DNA of 64,000 nt. Origin: Phytoseiulus persimilis (taxonomy: Eukaryota; Arthropoda; Arachnida; Mesostigmata; Phytoseiidae). Position 1 is the stretch's first letter. Every line of letters begins with the position of its first letter. Positions 10,640 through 22,208 of the stretch are shown here, piece by piece. Both the position numbers and the translations under genes were made by a program. The stretch spans positions 42,466,745 to 42,530,744 of the forward strand of contig CM075102.1 in NCBI GenBank assembly GCA_037576195.1, in the 5' to 3' direction. Below the pieces are notes generated by a model. It had not been told where the DNA came from. It made no database searches and saw only the letters and a program-made list of their open reading frames with translations.

Positions 10640-13073
10640 CACAAACTAAGGGAGTGCTTTGTTGTTGATCGGTCATTTCGAGATCGGTCAGACAATGTTC
10701 CGGTTGGTGTTCGACTGCGGGATCCGGGCGGATATGCTGGAGAATTCCAAAAGCGGTAGAATATGCATGAGAATATGCATTCAATCGAAGTCTCAGACTT
10801 CTGATCACACTCGGAAGATTGATGCTGACGGATTGGGATGCTGAAGACGCGCAGAGATTCTAGACGTGGCGCGCAGCACAAAAACCGAGCTCCTCCAGTG
10901 TTCGTTCTCAACGTGATAACAAAGGTGGCCTGTACCTGATTTAGAATAGCGGGTTCGTTTGCCGCTCCGTTTAAAATTAGCTCGACTTTTTGTAATCGAC
11001 TTGTTTGGCAGCCTTTTCAGCGTCGTTTGGCTGGAATCCGATCAAGCACGACCCGCGTACCTTTCGAGACGCTCAACCGCAGATCTTGGAGGCGAAACAA
11101 CGATTGCGGCGAGCATTGTTAGAAACACCAGCTCTTGCGAAACTCGCAAGGACCGGGAGAGAAGGGTTCTGAAAGGCCTTTCAAACGTGTCGCCGAACGG
11201 GAATCCTTGTCGTCGTCTCCGTGAGTTTTCCGTTTGTTTCGAAGATGGATCCAATGGATTGCCATTGCGCCAGTAACGTCCGTTAGTTCCGTCTCCCTTC
11301 CGCGTTTGCTTGACTGGGCCAGGTTCTCGTCCGCGACCTCGCGTCCGATGGGAAAGTGCAGCGTTGAAATATGAGTGTGATGCCTATTTTGTTGAGCTCT
11401 GTTCCTCCGACCCGTAACGAACAGTATTCTGGGCTGGCCTTCTCGGCCCAACTCTCGTCCCCCTGGGGTTCGCAGCCCCACCAATAGCGTATCGAGGTGG
11501 GGATTTTATGACCGAAGAGTTTCGTGGAAAAATGTTCCCGAAGCTCCGGTCCGACTTAAAGCCTCTATCGGTGGGCAGCGCCGAACCTTCCTCCAAAATT
11601 CTCAAATGACGAAACTCGCACGGCGCAATTCGGGGACAGCCTTCGCGCCTATCGCAACTGCTGTACCTATCTCTGTGAATAACCTCCTGAATGCGCCATG
11701 ATCAACTGGCGCTCACGGAAGTTTATCTGCGCTGTCAGAGAATATCATTCATTTGAACTCGTTGGAAAACTGGGGAAGCACCTGGATACCGCCGACGCCT
11801 TCAAGCGGACAAACCAAACGGACGAGAGCCATATTCATCACGGCAGGTGACTCTTTCAGGATTACTGGAGCGGGGTTGAGCTTTCACTGCTTCATACACA
11901 GGAGACGACTTCCGTGAGCGAATCGGGGTCCCGTATATTTCGGTACCGGCCGGAGCGTCATCCCGTGTTTTCTCCCTTTGAAATTTCCACGCCGCGGAGA
12001 GTCATCCGAAACGCATCAAGCCCATTGTGAAGATTGCACAATGATGACATCCCAAGGTCACAGTGGACCGCCGACAGGTGTCACCAACCGACCATCCTCT
12101 CACATCCTGGATGACCTGGCAAGAGGGAAAATACTGCGTCTGGAGAGGAGGAACGGGGACATCGTCGGACAAGCGCAAATATTTACGGAGTGGGAGTCAT
12201 GATTTTTCCCTACACGGTGTCGGAATGAGTCGATGTTTCAATCGCGCATCGAACGAAACGAAACACACCGCTCTCACTGTCGGGCAAACTGATTTAACAT
12301 CGGGTGGTATCGAAGGTTCGGCAACTTGTGAGTTGGAATGTACTCATCCAACAACGGCTCGTGCCACATGAGAAACTCCGGATATTGCGGGGAGTACAAA
12401 TGCAAAATCGCAATCAGTGCGTGAAATGGGAGTTCCACTGCGACTCTTCCGAATGGCTGCTCGAGGTGGCTTCTTTCGTAGCGCTCTTGGCGTACGATCG
12501 TTCAACCAACGACAAGGAACGATATCTGATAATGAGGAGTTTCGCCTCATTTATCATACTTCCCCGATTACCGCATTCTGAGGCTCGAAGGGCTGTTGAG
12601 AACGACTCCATGCGGAGTCCCGCATGGACAAGTTTCGTCCCCGATCCTCGCCCCTGCCCGATCGCGGTCGCCGAGTAATCCATTCGTGTCAAAGCAACTA
12701 AAATGACGAGAAAGTTTCGTGAAGTTCTCCGTCCTCGGTCGGTCGGTTGGTGGGTTGTGGAAGTCAACTCGGTATCCGTTGAGCGTGGATGCAGGCTGGT
12801 GGAATGTGCGCGGTTGTGGCTCCATAGGGCCAGGGAATGTTTGGAAGAAAAAAAAAAAGCCAGAAAGGGAAGTGTCGAGGGAACCACAAAGAACCGAAAG
12901 AGGAAAACTGGCCACGGGGAGAAGGGTCGTCGGGTTGACAGACGGGGAAGATAGAAGGAACACCGAAGCGAGGAGCCTTTTCAACGGGCAGAGAGATGCG
13001 TTTGTCGGTTTGAAAGAAACCGTCGGTTGGTCGCTCCTTCGCTCGCTCCACGGTCGCAGAATCAGCAGTCAAG
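10640..13073. other. Weak exon-like segments only
   Basis: Segments with good splice sites on the + strand are 11009-11220 (acceptor CCTTTTCAG, donor GTGAGT) and 11739-11846 (acceptor GCTGTCAG, donor GTGACT, 108 bases, open in two frames). A donor GTGAGT also follows an open + frame ending at about 12329. I could not join them into one model with consistent phase, so no gene is called. Confidence 0.3.
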
Positions 13074-13260
13074 ATGAAGGGAAACCGCTTCTCTGCGACT
13101 ACTTGCAGAAACCACTACAGCTACAACAACACCAACATCAACAAGATCTCGGGAGGGAGCCTTGCAGAACTTCTCTACGAGCGGGGCACGCACCAGTCGT
13201 CAGCCAAAAATAGTACTCGTCTGGGTCTGACTCGCCGGAGGAGCAAGAAAGCTGGGGAGA
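13074..13260 (+). CDS. Candidate first coding exon, unknown basic protein
   Basis: ATG in good context (AAG before it, A at +4) opens 62 codons that end at a consensus donor GTGAGT at 13261. The product is Asn/Ser-rich (NHYSYNNTNINK) and then basic (LTRRRSKKAGE). The overlapping frame encodes a Gln/His-rich run instead. A possible continuation by phase is about 13362-13411 and then 13945-14253, but each junction is only moderately good. Function unknown. Confidence 0.22.
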
Positions 13261-13741
13261 GTGAGTGAGAGCGTGCTGTGGGAGATGCCAGTGGTCATGG
13301 TGTGGCGACTGTGTGGTCGAGATCCGGAGTTGGTCGGCTGCGCGGGCGCGGTTGTTTCAGTGGAACACGCAAGCCACGCCGCGCATAGGAGGATGGACCC
13401 GGGGAGAAAGTAATTCCTCATTAGTTGGCACTCGTTGCTGCTCCATCCATCAGGCAGGTGTCGCTTTAGCCCGAAGTCCCCATCGGCTCATGAGCATCCG
13501 TTCATTATCTTCCTGTCCGTCATCGTTTTTCGTCATTCTTTGGACCACCTTTTTCATTTTCCCGCCCTCCCCTCTTTCCCCTCACCCACCTCCGATCGCT
13601 GGGCCCCTCGGACCTTTCGTGTGATCGCCGTGGGGAGCAGCAAACGCTCGAGCGCCGCTGGCGGAGCCGATGCGCCCGCGGGTCAGCATCTCCTTGCACA
13701 GCGAAGGCTCTTTTGGGGGTGAACTTGATTCCAGTGGAATT

Positions 13742-13798
13742 GATTCCGAGGCAGTTGATTGCTCATGAGTTCTGAGCAATCAACTCAGTTTCGGAATC
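13742..13798. repeat. Imperfect hairpin of 57 bases
   Basis: Perfect 12-base arms GTTGATTGCTCA (13754-13765) and TGAGCAATCAAC (13773-13784) around a 7-base loop, extended by one A-T pair, an internal loop and an outer 8-base stem GATTCCGA/TCGGAATC. It could fold as a small RNA hairpin or be the scar of a foldback element. Confidence 0.6.
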
Positions 13799-13944
13799 CT
13801 CTCCGAGAGAAACTTTTCCTTTTCCAACGTCCGACACGGCGGGCGTCAATTAGAGCACAGCGTACGAATTTTCGCGCGAGAAAATTGCGATAGTTTGCTC
13901 CTCGCATTTTTGATCCGTGAATTATCGAGTTGTAGTTTTTTCAG

Positions 13945-14253
13945 CATGATTGCTCCTTCTTCTATAGAAAATCGTTCGGCTCCGGATTCGAACTTTCTAA
14001 CCGCGGGGAGTCTAATCAGATCGTGTGGCATCGAATTTCGCGCATTCTTCCGGTTTCGAACAGAACAGCTTCAAACAGCGGCTCTATCGTGTCGTCGTCC
14101 GGATCACCTCCCGCCGCATTTTTCGGGGCCAGTTCAGTATTGGATGAACTTCCCTGAGAGCGAGAACCCAAAGAGCACTTGGGCGCCTTCAGACAGAGCC
14201 AGTATTCTGCAGTTTGAGTTTGGGGCTTCGCAGCCTTCCGATGCAGGTGGCAG
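13945..14253 (+). CDS. Candidate exon, frame uncertain
   Basis: A strong acceptor (GTAGTTTTTTCAG) precedes 13945. Two + frames are plausible. One runs 103 codons to a good donor (GGCAG then GTGAGC) at 14254. The other runs 70 codons to TGA at 14155-14157 and gives a Ser-rich tail (SNSGSIVSSSGSPP) with a hydrophobic stretch after it. The first has both splice sites; the second has more protein-like composition. Either way the acceptor suggests a + strand gene here. No domain recognised. Confidence 0.25.
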
Positions 14254-17200
14254 GTGAGCAGATGTTTATCCTGCCTCTTCCATAGTCAGCGGCGCGAAAC
14301 GGCTAGAACGGAGCCGCAAATGAATGGATGAACGATTTTGTCCGAAGCTGCGGTGAAGTGAGACAGCATTCATCGCAACAGCCGGTTCCTTATCCAGAAG
14401 TTACGCCTCGGCCAAAACTCGGAGTCATTTTTCAGAAAGTCACTGAGTCAAAAGCGATTTAGGGACCACGTGGGCCCGGCTGTCGTGTTGCTTTGGCATT
14501 GCAGGCTTGCTCGATCGCAGCGTAACGTGCAAGCTCGCAACTCGCTGCTGCTCTGGGATTCCTCGCCCTCCGGTCCTGTAATCTTATTTATTCTTCCTTA
14601 ACCCAGCGGCGAAATTACTCTTTTCGACTCTGACAGCCGACTCCGGCTGGAAATATTTGGCACATCAGTCGGACGCTTCCGAGTTCGCAACACCATGGGC
14701 CCTGTTTGAGAACACCCTTCGCAGGTTGCTCCCGAGGTTGTTGCTGCCCCCTCCCCCCTTGATGCACACAGCAGTGAGTCAGACGGGCATCTTGAAGGCT
14801 TCTTTATTAGGAATTTATCATCTTCCCCCTCTCTGTTCCTCATGGCCTGCGAGCTGCAAGCTGACGACTGCAGGACGCTCTTATTTCTTCGTCTTCTCCC
14901 AAGCGCTGCGTAGAGTAACACTTCGATGGATTTTGAAGCTCCCCTGGCTCCGTCCTGAGAGCACTCGATTCTGAACGGGCCAATGCGTGCGCCCCTCAAC
15001 CATTCCAGCATCAGGGATTTCCACCCCCCGTATACGAGGCTCCTTTGTCGGTCCCATTTTTGACCCCTCCCCCACCCCGTCTTCAATAGCTGTCCCCACG
15101 CCTGTCCGTCAGACCCAATACTGGGCCCTCCGCACCGTTTTGCCTCTTCGACGCAGCACCCACCTCGCTCTCCTTTCCCTCGCGCTTGTCATCGTGCCTT
15201 CGGAATCGCTTCTCCTCACATACCTCACTTGTTTTATGGCGTTCGAGAATTACGTGGACTCGCTATCGCTCCAGTCAGTGCGCTCAGCTCCTCGCAGTTT
15301 GAGCATCAGGTCCGTCGTAGCGAACCACGAGCTTGCTCTGAGGACTATTATCACCACTATCACAACAATGGCTCACTTTGTTGCCAGCAATAGCAATCAA
15401 TCTGGTCAGCCAACGCTCTCGGCAGAGCCATCCACTGGAAAGAATGACCGCCGGGAGGGGGTCCCAATTCAGGCGCTCAGCTGCTCTGCACACTTGGATT
15501 GTTCCGTTCAATATCATCAGGCGTTGCCGTTCCGTAACGAGTCATCTCCAGTTATGATCGGAGCTCCGCGGTGGGACTCGCGAGAAAGCGGCAGACGTTC
15601 GGAATGCGCAAGACGGTGCCGTCATGATCGACTTTCGTTGAGTCTTGCACCGTCAAGGGCTGTCGCATCGGCTTTCAAATAGCTGCAGCGATCAGTTCTC
15701 GTAGTCCGGCAGGTCGTTGCGGTGCAGAGGTCAGAAGGCCTTCGAACAGTTGAGCCTTGCTCCAGAAAGCAATCCCATATCGTGCCGCATTCAAACGAGC
15801 CATTCTCAGGAAACCTAGAAACGGTGGCGCTGCAACGCGGAAAACCGCAGTACGCACAGCTCGCCGACGGAGTCGACAGACGGGCGTAGGACGTTCGCCT
15901 CGAGGAGCCGGAGCGAGCCTCGATGAGTTTCGAGCGCACTCGAAATTCCCCGGAATGAGAATCATGTCTGCCTTCCATGACTCCGGTCTAATTCGATTGA
16001 TCTCGAGAGCAAGAACGGCAAATGTTAATATCGGATAGCGAACAACGAGGACCTCTACCGTGTCGACCTTTTGGCTCGCTTGCAAAACGCAGGAACGAGC
16101 GCTGTCGAGCGGCTTGTGTGTTGCTGAGCAAACTCTGCCTCCGCAATCAAGATGGGACGCGAGCAAAAAATTGGAATTCGGCGGAGAAACGGCGAGGCCC
16201 TCCCTGGCTGGAGCGGAACGTTGACGAGTTCGACCGTTATGGCCGGGGCTCGATGTTCTGCTTTCATTCAGCAAGGGTGTTTCATTGAAGTCAATTAAAT
16301 GAGAAGCTTGTTGCTATATTCATGGGGTTTTCCCTCAGCAGCCACTCGAGCGAGCCGACGGGCGGCGTGGCGAGGAAGAAACGCACTCGCTCAATACATC
16401 AGCTCGATTCTGTAAGCACTGATTAGGGCTCGATTCTCCGTGCGGCTCCGCTGGGAGCCAGCCCCGCGTCCGACTGTTCCTGACCCGAAAGAAGCTATCT
16501 GAATTGAGTCGACCAATTTAATCCCACCAAGCCGTCGGGAGCTTTTGTTTGTTCCAGCAACCTTTCGGAAGTCGCTTCCCGGAGCGGAGGGAGTTTCGAG
16601 TGGATATAAATCAAGTCGGAGAACTCGCTTCAGAACAGGAGAGGGCACCCAGTTGCTATCCACAGCGATCGTCGCGGAGGAAATCTAATTCTTTCGGACA
16701 GCCGAGCACCCGGAGTACCGAGACTCGGGGAAAAACTCGATTCGGGTCCGTGGCCCATGGGACAAGAACCCAGGAACCGAAAAATGAGAGCCGAACGGAC
16801 GGACGAACGCACCACCGACCGATGGCTGCGAGGGCAACACAAACAAGATTGCATCTGATCCGTCACTCCCGCGAGGGTAGGTAGCTTCAATACCCGTTTC
16901 GGGTATCACTGACTCACTGGGGACGGTTTGTCGTTGTGGCAGGAAGCATTGGTCTTGATCACTGATTAATTAATAGCAAGCTTCTCCCATAGAGCTCATC
17001 ATGGAACCGCGGCTCAATCCAAAGCTTTGACAGAAAGCAGCAACGAGCGCTTGAGCTGCGCAGCGATGTGAAGATCGGGTCCGGTTGGCGGAAGACGAAA
17101 CCCGCGAAAGCCGGCCTTTGATGCACGCTGAACTTATTGCTATGGCTAGTTTCCATGACGTGGTCGTGTTCGTTAGAAAGAGTTATTACTCAGTCTGATA

Positions 17201-20200
17201 GATACATGTCGGACTTTGGTGTATGTCTGTGGCGTCAGCGATGCAAGCTAGCTGTTATGGTTGAAGGCGGCCTCGCGTGTCTTCCTCTGCTCGGGACTCA
17301 GACCTACATATGATGTGCGGAATCGAGTTTTTTTCATCACTCATTCATCGAGAGTGCGGATATGAATCAGCGTGGTTTCGCTAAACGCTTTCAATCCTAG
17401 AAGATATCGGAGCGATAGCCGAGTCAGACTGAAAGGCTCCGCTCATTCTTTTAAGGAATAATAAATTTCGAACCTCCAAGATAGAACTCGAGCAGCGATT
17501 GCTCTCTTCTCTCTCAGACTTCGCCCTGAACAACTGACCTATTGAATACAGCTGCGATCTGACGGGATATTCACTCTCGAAAATCGGACATTGACCCGAC
17601 GGGGCTTCACTGCCAGACATAGAAACTGGACGATTTGAGATTCACCTTGGTAATGGAAGGAGGCTTCACTGTCGAGCCTTTCTCTGTGTCTCTCGCAGGA
17701 GCGATGAATCCCTTCAGATGAGCGACTGATAGTCGAAGACGTGTAGGTCCCGTTTTTCTGGGAAAAAATGGATCAGCCTGAGCGCGCGCTCACTCAGAAC
17801 CTCTTTTTTTCACGAAGAGCGCGATTTCAAACATGATTGAAATTAGAGGCGGGACGAATTCTGCGGTCGATACTACTTTCCAAACGTTAATCTCTAATTA
17901 GAGTTCATTGAGTTATGCGAGTTCCAACCACAGTCCGGTCCCGAAAGCTTCCTGTCTCCTTGGAGAAGGTTCTCTACACCCGGGAGTTTGAGATAACTTT
18001 GTTTCTCAGGATTTTTTTTGTTTCGTAGGGAACAGCTCCTCTTGAACAGTGGAATCCGAAGGCGAGGCTTCAGCATCGACGACAGGCTGAGCAGCCAACA
18101 ACCTGACATTTCTCTCGAACTCCCGAAAACCGGACGAGCCGGACGGACACGGATGTGCTCGGTCATATCGCGTCTCTGTTGATATAACGACGACCACTCT
18201 ACCAGTCATTCAAACCAATCTGACTCTAAACGATTTGTCGTGAACGACGTCTAGAGGCCAGAGAGAGATTTCGAGCAGCCGAGCAGAACAACACTGTTCG
18301 TTGAGCAGAAAATGTTAGACAATTAAAAGTTCTCACTAACGACATCTTCGTCCATCCCGCTCCCACCCGTCCCGAGAGTCGTCAACTTGTGCAGTTCTGT
18401 GGCTGAAGGAACACGTTTCGCATTGTGGACGACCCCAAGAGAGGAGAAATTGGACCGCCAAGCTTCTTGCTCCGCGCCTTGTGCTCGTTTCCCGGGAGAT
18501 ACCGACGGTCATTCGGAACTGCTCCGGAATCGACACGTTTTTCAAGTTCGTGAGCAACTCCCGCGGGCTCAACTCGATGGTGCAACGGTTCATTGACGTA
18601 GTTTTGACACTCGCTCAGATCCGACTTCCTTGTGTCATTACTTCGCCGAGTCGGGTACAGTTGGCGGCAGGAGTTGCTCCGAGTGCTGGAGGCCCCGGAT
18701 CGACGAGTGCACGAGGTTTCCATGAACAAATCTGAACAGTTCTCTGCCCCAAGTGAACTCCCTCTGAGCTGAACGCAACCGCGACACTGGGGGCCCATGG
18801 CCCCTCCTCGGGATGCGTTCAGTAGGTTTGTTTGGCTTGAACATTTCAGAGCGTTTGATGGTCGGGAGCAAATCGTTGCAGCTCTGAAGAGTTTCGCTCC
18901 ATACATCGACCACGAGCTGGGGTCGGATCACAATTCCGCTTTTGGTGGAGCGTGTGAAGGCCAACACGTGCGGGAGTCACGATACCGGTCAACGTTTCAC
19001 CAATGACTGCGGATGCATCTCGTGCGGCTTACGCTGCCAAGGACCGCTCATCCGGCGAACTTCAATTTTCGCACTGGTTGCTGTGAGCCTCAGGTTCTCT
19101 CAGCCGGGTGCGTGTGTTGGATGACCCTCTCACTTTCAGGGGCGAGCCAGCACAGCTAGCCGAAACAAGTGGACACCGCTGGGCTTCCTCCGGCTGCAAG
19201 GGACGTCCTTGGATCCATGGATTGAAAACACGAATGTCGCGCACCGACTCCGAGTCGACCTCGGAATGCTCACTCAGTCCAAACAGCTGGAGACGCATTA
19301 TTCACAAGACCTGCACATGTTCGAAAATGGCACGGAAAACGAGGCCGGAACTGGTCATTATCGTTTGAAAACACCGGAACCGAGATCGAAGACGCAACGT
19401 TACTTGGTTCGCAGGCACCAGAACGGTAGCCTTGAGCCCTATACTGGGCTTTCACTGTCTGTGATCATTTCTGGATCCCGGCGGCTCGAAGAATACACAA
19501 GAAAAACAGGGAGTCTTTAATAGCTTGTCTGGGCACTGCAATAAGAAACAGAGCCTTTTGGACATGTTACATGTACATCTGTTGTATATCACGAATCGGG
19601 TGAAACCCATACTGTTTCCACCATAAAAAAAAACATAAGCTAAGAATAGTTCGCCAGAAAAGTTCGAGAGATATCCGCACAAAACATTTTGCTGGGACGA
19701 ATGGGCTGCTCGAGTTCCGATTCATCTGCATGACTTTTGTCTTCCCAGGCTCTGAAGAGTAAAACCTTCATTCCACTGCAGCTGGGAGCCCCAGTTCCAA
19801 TCCACGGGAATCTCCACGGAGATGCGAGTTTCCAAATGGTAATGAGCGATTCACTTTCGATTCAGTCATTGTTTCAAACGCCGCAGGCTCTCGGAGGAGA
19901 GGCTTCCAGGAGTACCCGCCTTCGCGTGAGTTTGCCGAGGTAAGGTCTTGAGGAATCATGGCTCTTGTGATAGGTCCCCCGACGAACTGCGCTGACGCAA
20001 CGAGAAGCCTCGATCCGGGAGTGCAGAATCCTACGTTTCTGCTGCAGCTGGCTCGTTACGAGTTTTGTCGGGATCGGGGTTGTTGCGGGAGCTCGAACGA
20101 GACGAACCTCCGGATCATGATCATCGTGGAGTGTTGGTTATTGCGTCGAAATGGCTTCAATGTGACACCTTTCTTTCCATCAGTGTCAACTTTCCGATGG

Positions 20201-21739
20201 GACTACGCATTCGTTTTGGTTCAAGGTTCTTGATTCTCCCTCGAGGAGAGAAAGTCTTTCCAGGATCGCGTGCAGATTCAGATCCACAAATAACGAAAGG
20301 CTCGCAGTCATAATTTTTTGTTTGGTTGTGCCCCCGACGGCTTGGAACACGGAGTAGCGGAAGAGAAACTAGCCTCTTTAATGGAATGCGACACAACTCT
20401 CGGAGCCAGCCCCATACGCACCGGTTCATCTATCAACTGAATTATTTCTTCTCACAGTTTTTATTTCTTCTCCGAGCTCGCTCGGAGCAGACTCAGGGAA
20501 ATCCAAGAGAATCACTCCCGAGTCTGAGCCTCTGAAACAGAACTGTTCCAAAAGTCTATCAGAGAATCACTCCCGCACCGTGGCTTCTGAACTTCACCGG
20601 TGGCTGGTTCATCACTTGTGTGGAACGAGCCGCCAACGCACAGAAGAGCTGGAAGCAAACCGAGGTTCTCATACCTAAGTGTTCATTTGCCCAAACATAC
20701 AGACGTATATTCATTAAAGCAGAGAAGCGGAGTCTGTTCCTCGGCTGGAAGAGCACAAGCGGTGCCGACTGAGTAGCTCGTCGGCTTATTAACGGAGGCA
20801 AGACGTCGTCTGTTTGCCTTGAGTGGTGCGGGTTGTCGAGAGGATCAGTTCTGCCTCCGTTGCATCGCCGTCACGGGCACTACGCCCAGGTCCGGCTGTT
20901 CATCTGTTCGTGATTATCTCTCTGAATATTGGTTGATCGTTTTTTTTTTCTCCGTTGCCCCGAGCCCGCGCGCAACTTCTCGCGGGTCCTCCCCGCGTTC
21001 TTCTCCGTGACGTTGCGCCAGCCCTGGCTCGTTCGCCGCGGCTCGGTCCAGCGTTGAAGAGACGCCGTCGACGATGAGCAAGAGGAGTATGAAGAGATAT
21101 AATAATTGTGGGAGCAATAAATCACCCGCACCTCCATTATGAGGAGGATCTTATCTCAATAATAATAATACTCATCATAACGACGTCGCTGTTGGAGCTG
21201 CCGCTGTTGAGGCGGGGGCAGCTTTCTCGAGCGGTTGAACGAGCCGGCGGGTGGGCCGTCTGGCGGGCGCAGCAGATCCCGCTGATAGTTTGAAGAAGTG
21301 CGCATTCGTTTCTCCATCTGTCCGTTCATTTGCCGCTTCAATGAAGTTCCTTATCTCCTCGCTAGAGAACTTGACGACATGAAGGCCAGGGGCTGCTTCC
21401 CGAGTTCCGTCACACAGGTCTTGCTTGAGCTCGTCCAACCTGGAATGCTTCGTTGGGCGATCCCCTGGAACGCTCATCCCTTGGAGCAACAATGCTCGTT
21501 GCGCGGGAGAACTCTCATTCCGCCCCGACATTTCCTACTCACATAAATGGATACTTCTTGTTGCATCGTTCCACGGCGCTGATCTCTCTCTTGGGAGCGA
21601 GGCCATTCTTCTTCGAGTCAAAAAATGTTTTTCTTTTCACTCAGTTCGAGTAACACAGAGAATGAATAAGTAGAATGAAATTAAAATGAATAAATAAGTA
21701 AAATAAAAGTGAAATGGATAAATAAGTAAAGTCCTCGAA
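14254..21739. other. 7.5 kb without a supportable gene
   Basis: Many overlapping open frames on both strands, the longest 231 codons on + (14987-15682) and 199 on - (15675-16274), without matching splice sites or recognisable domains. Around 18.4-19.5 kb both strands look coding-like at once. An acceptor-like site before 20184 (CTTTCTTTCCATCAG) is good but the exon is open in all + frames. A genuine gene may be hidden here. Confidence 0.3.
21660..21735. repeat. A/T-rich imperfect repeat
   Basis: About 75 bases of AAT/AAG-rich sequence in which ATAAATAAGTAAA occurs twice. It lies just past the stop of the - strand candidate gene, so it may belong to that gene's 3' UTR. Confidence 0.5.
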
Positions 21740-22208
21740 TTATGAACAGAGCTGAATTGTATCCTGAACGACTGCAGGGCCCATGCTTTCGTGGAAAAGC
21801 TGCCTCGAAGATGCCTCCTCCGATGTGAAATGGAACGAGCTCGCCGATGCAAATCGGGTTAGTTTCAAATCCACCCACCCGTCTATCTCGCGAGCAACTC
21901 ACCAACCGAACCTCCCACCTAACTCCTAGCTCGCCCGACCGGTATTGCAGACATTCAGTCAACGGACAAGCGTTCGCCCTGTACTTTTTCCTCGAACAGC
22001 CCACTGGGCTGCGAGTTTCGTCGGATGGAGGCAAGGCACGAGGAACTGGGAACGCCAACCTATCCCGCTTCGGAAAAAGCGTTCCGGATTGAGACGTTTC
22101 TAATGTCGAGAACTTTTTCTCTTGAGGAACTCCGGCGGAAGTTTCATCGCATAGTGCCGAGGTCATCTGAGGAACAATCTCCAAACAATCCGAGTCGTTC
22201 GGGGCCAT
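21740..22208 (-). CDS. Candidate two-exon gene, unknown 121-residue protein
   Basis: ATG at 22208 opens 102 codons that end at an excellent donor (TTG then GTGAGT) at 21903/21902. An acceptor CGAGGCAG allows a second exon 21799-21740 in the same phase, 19 codons plus TAA. The intron would be 103 bases, in the size range of the zinc-finger gene introns. The product begins MAPNDSDCLEIV, is polar, has a basic patch (GCSRKK) and shows no domain. A/T-rich sequence, as expected of a 3' UTR, follows downstream. An 81-codon + frame overlaps exon 1, so strand is not certain. Confidence 0.33.

Noticed and set aside
12568..12984. Signal-peptide-like start on - (KRLLASVFLLSSPS)
   Set aside because: The frame begins with TTG rather than ATG, and the hydrophobic look comes from a poly-A/T run.
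14987..15682. 231-codon open frame on +
   Set aside because: No ATG at its start, composition explained by pyrimidine-rich DNA, a long - frame overlaps, and there are no splice sites.
15675..16274. 199-codon open frame on -
   Set aside because: Arg/Ala-rich without a domain; a + frame covers it and no splice support was found.
20505..20580. Direct repeat AGAGAATCACTCCCG 54 bases apart
   Set aside because: Only two short copies; too little to call a repeat array or CRISPR.
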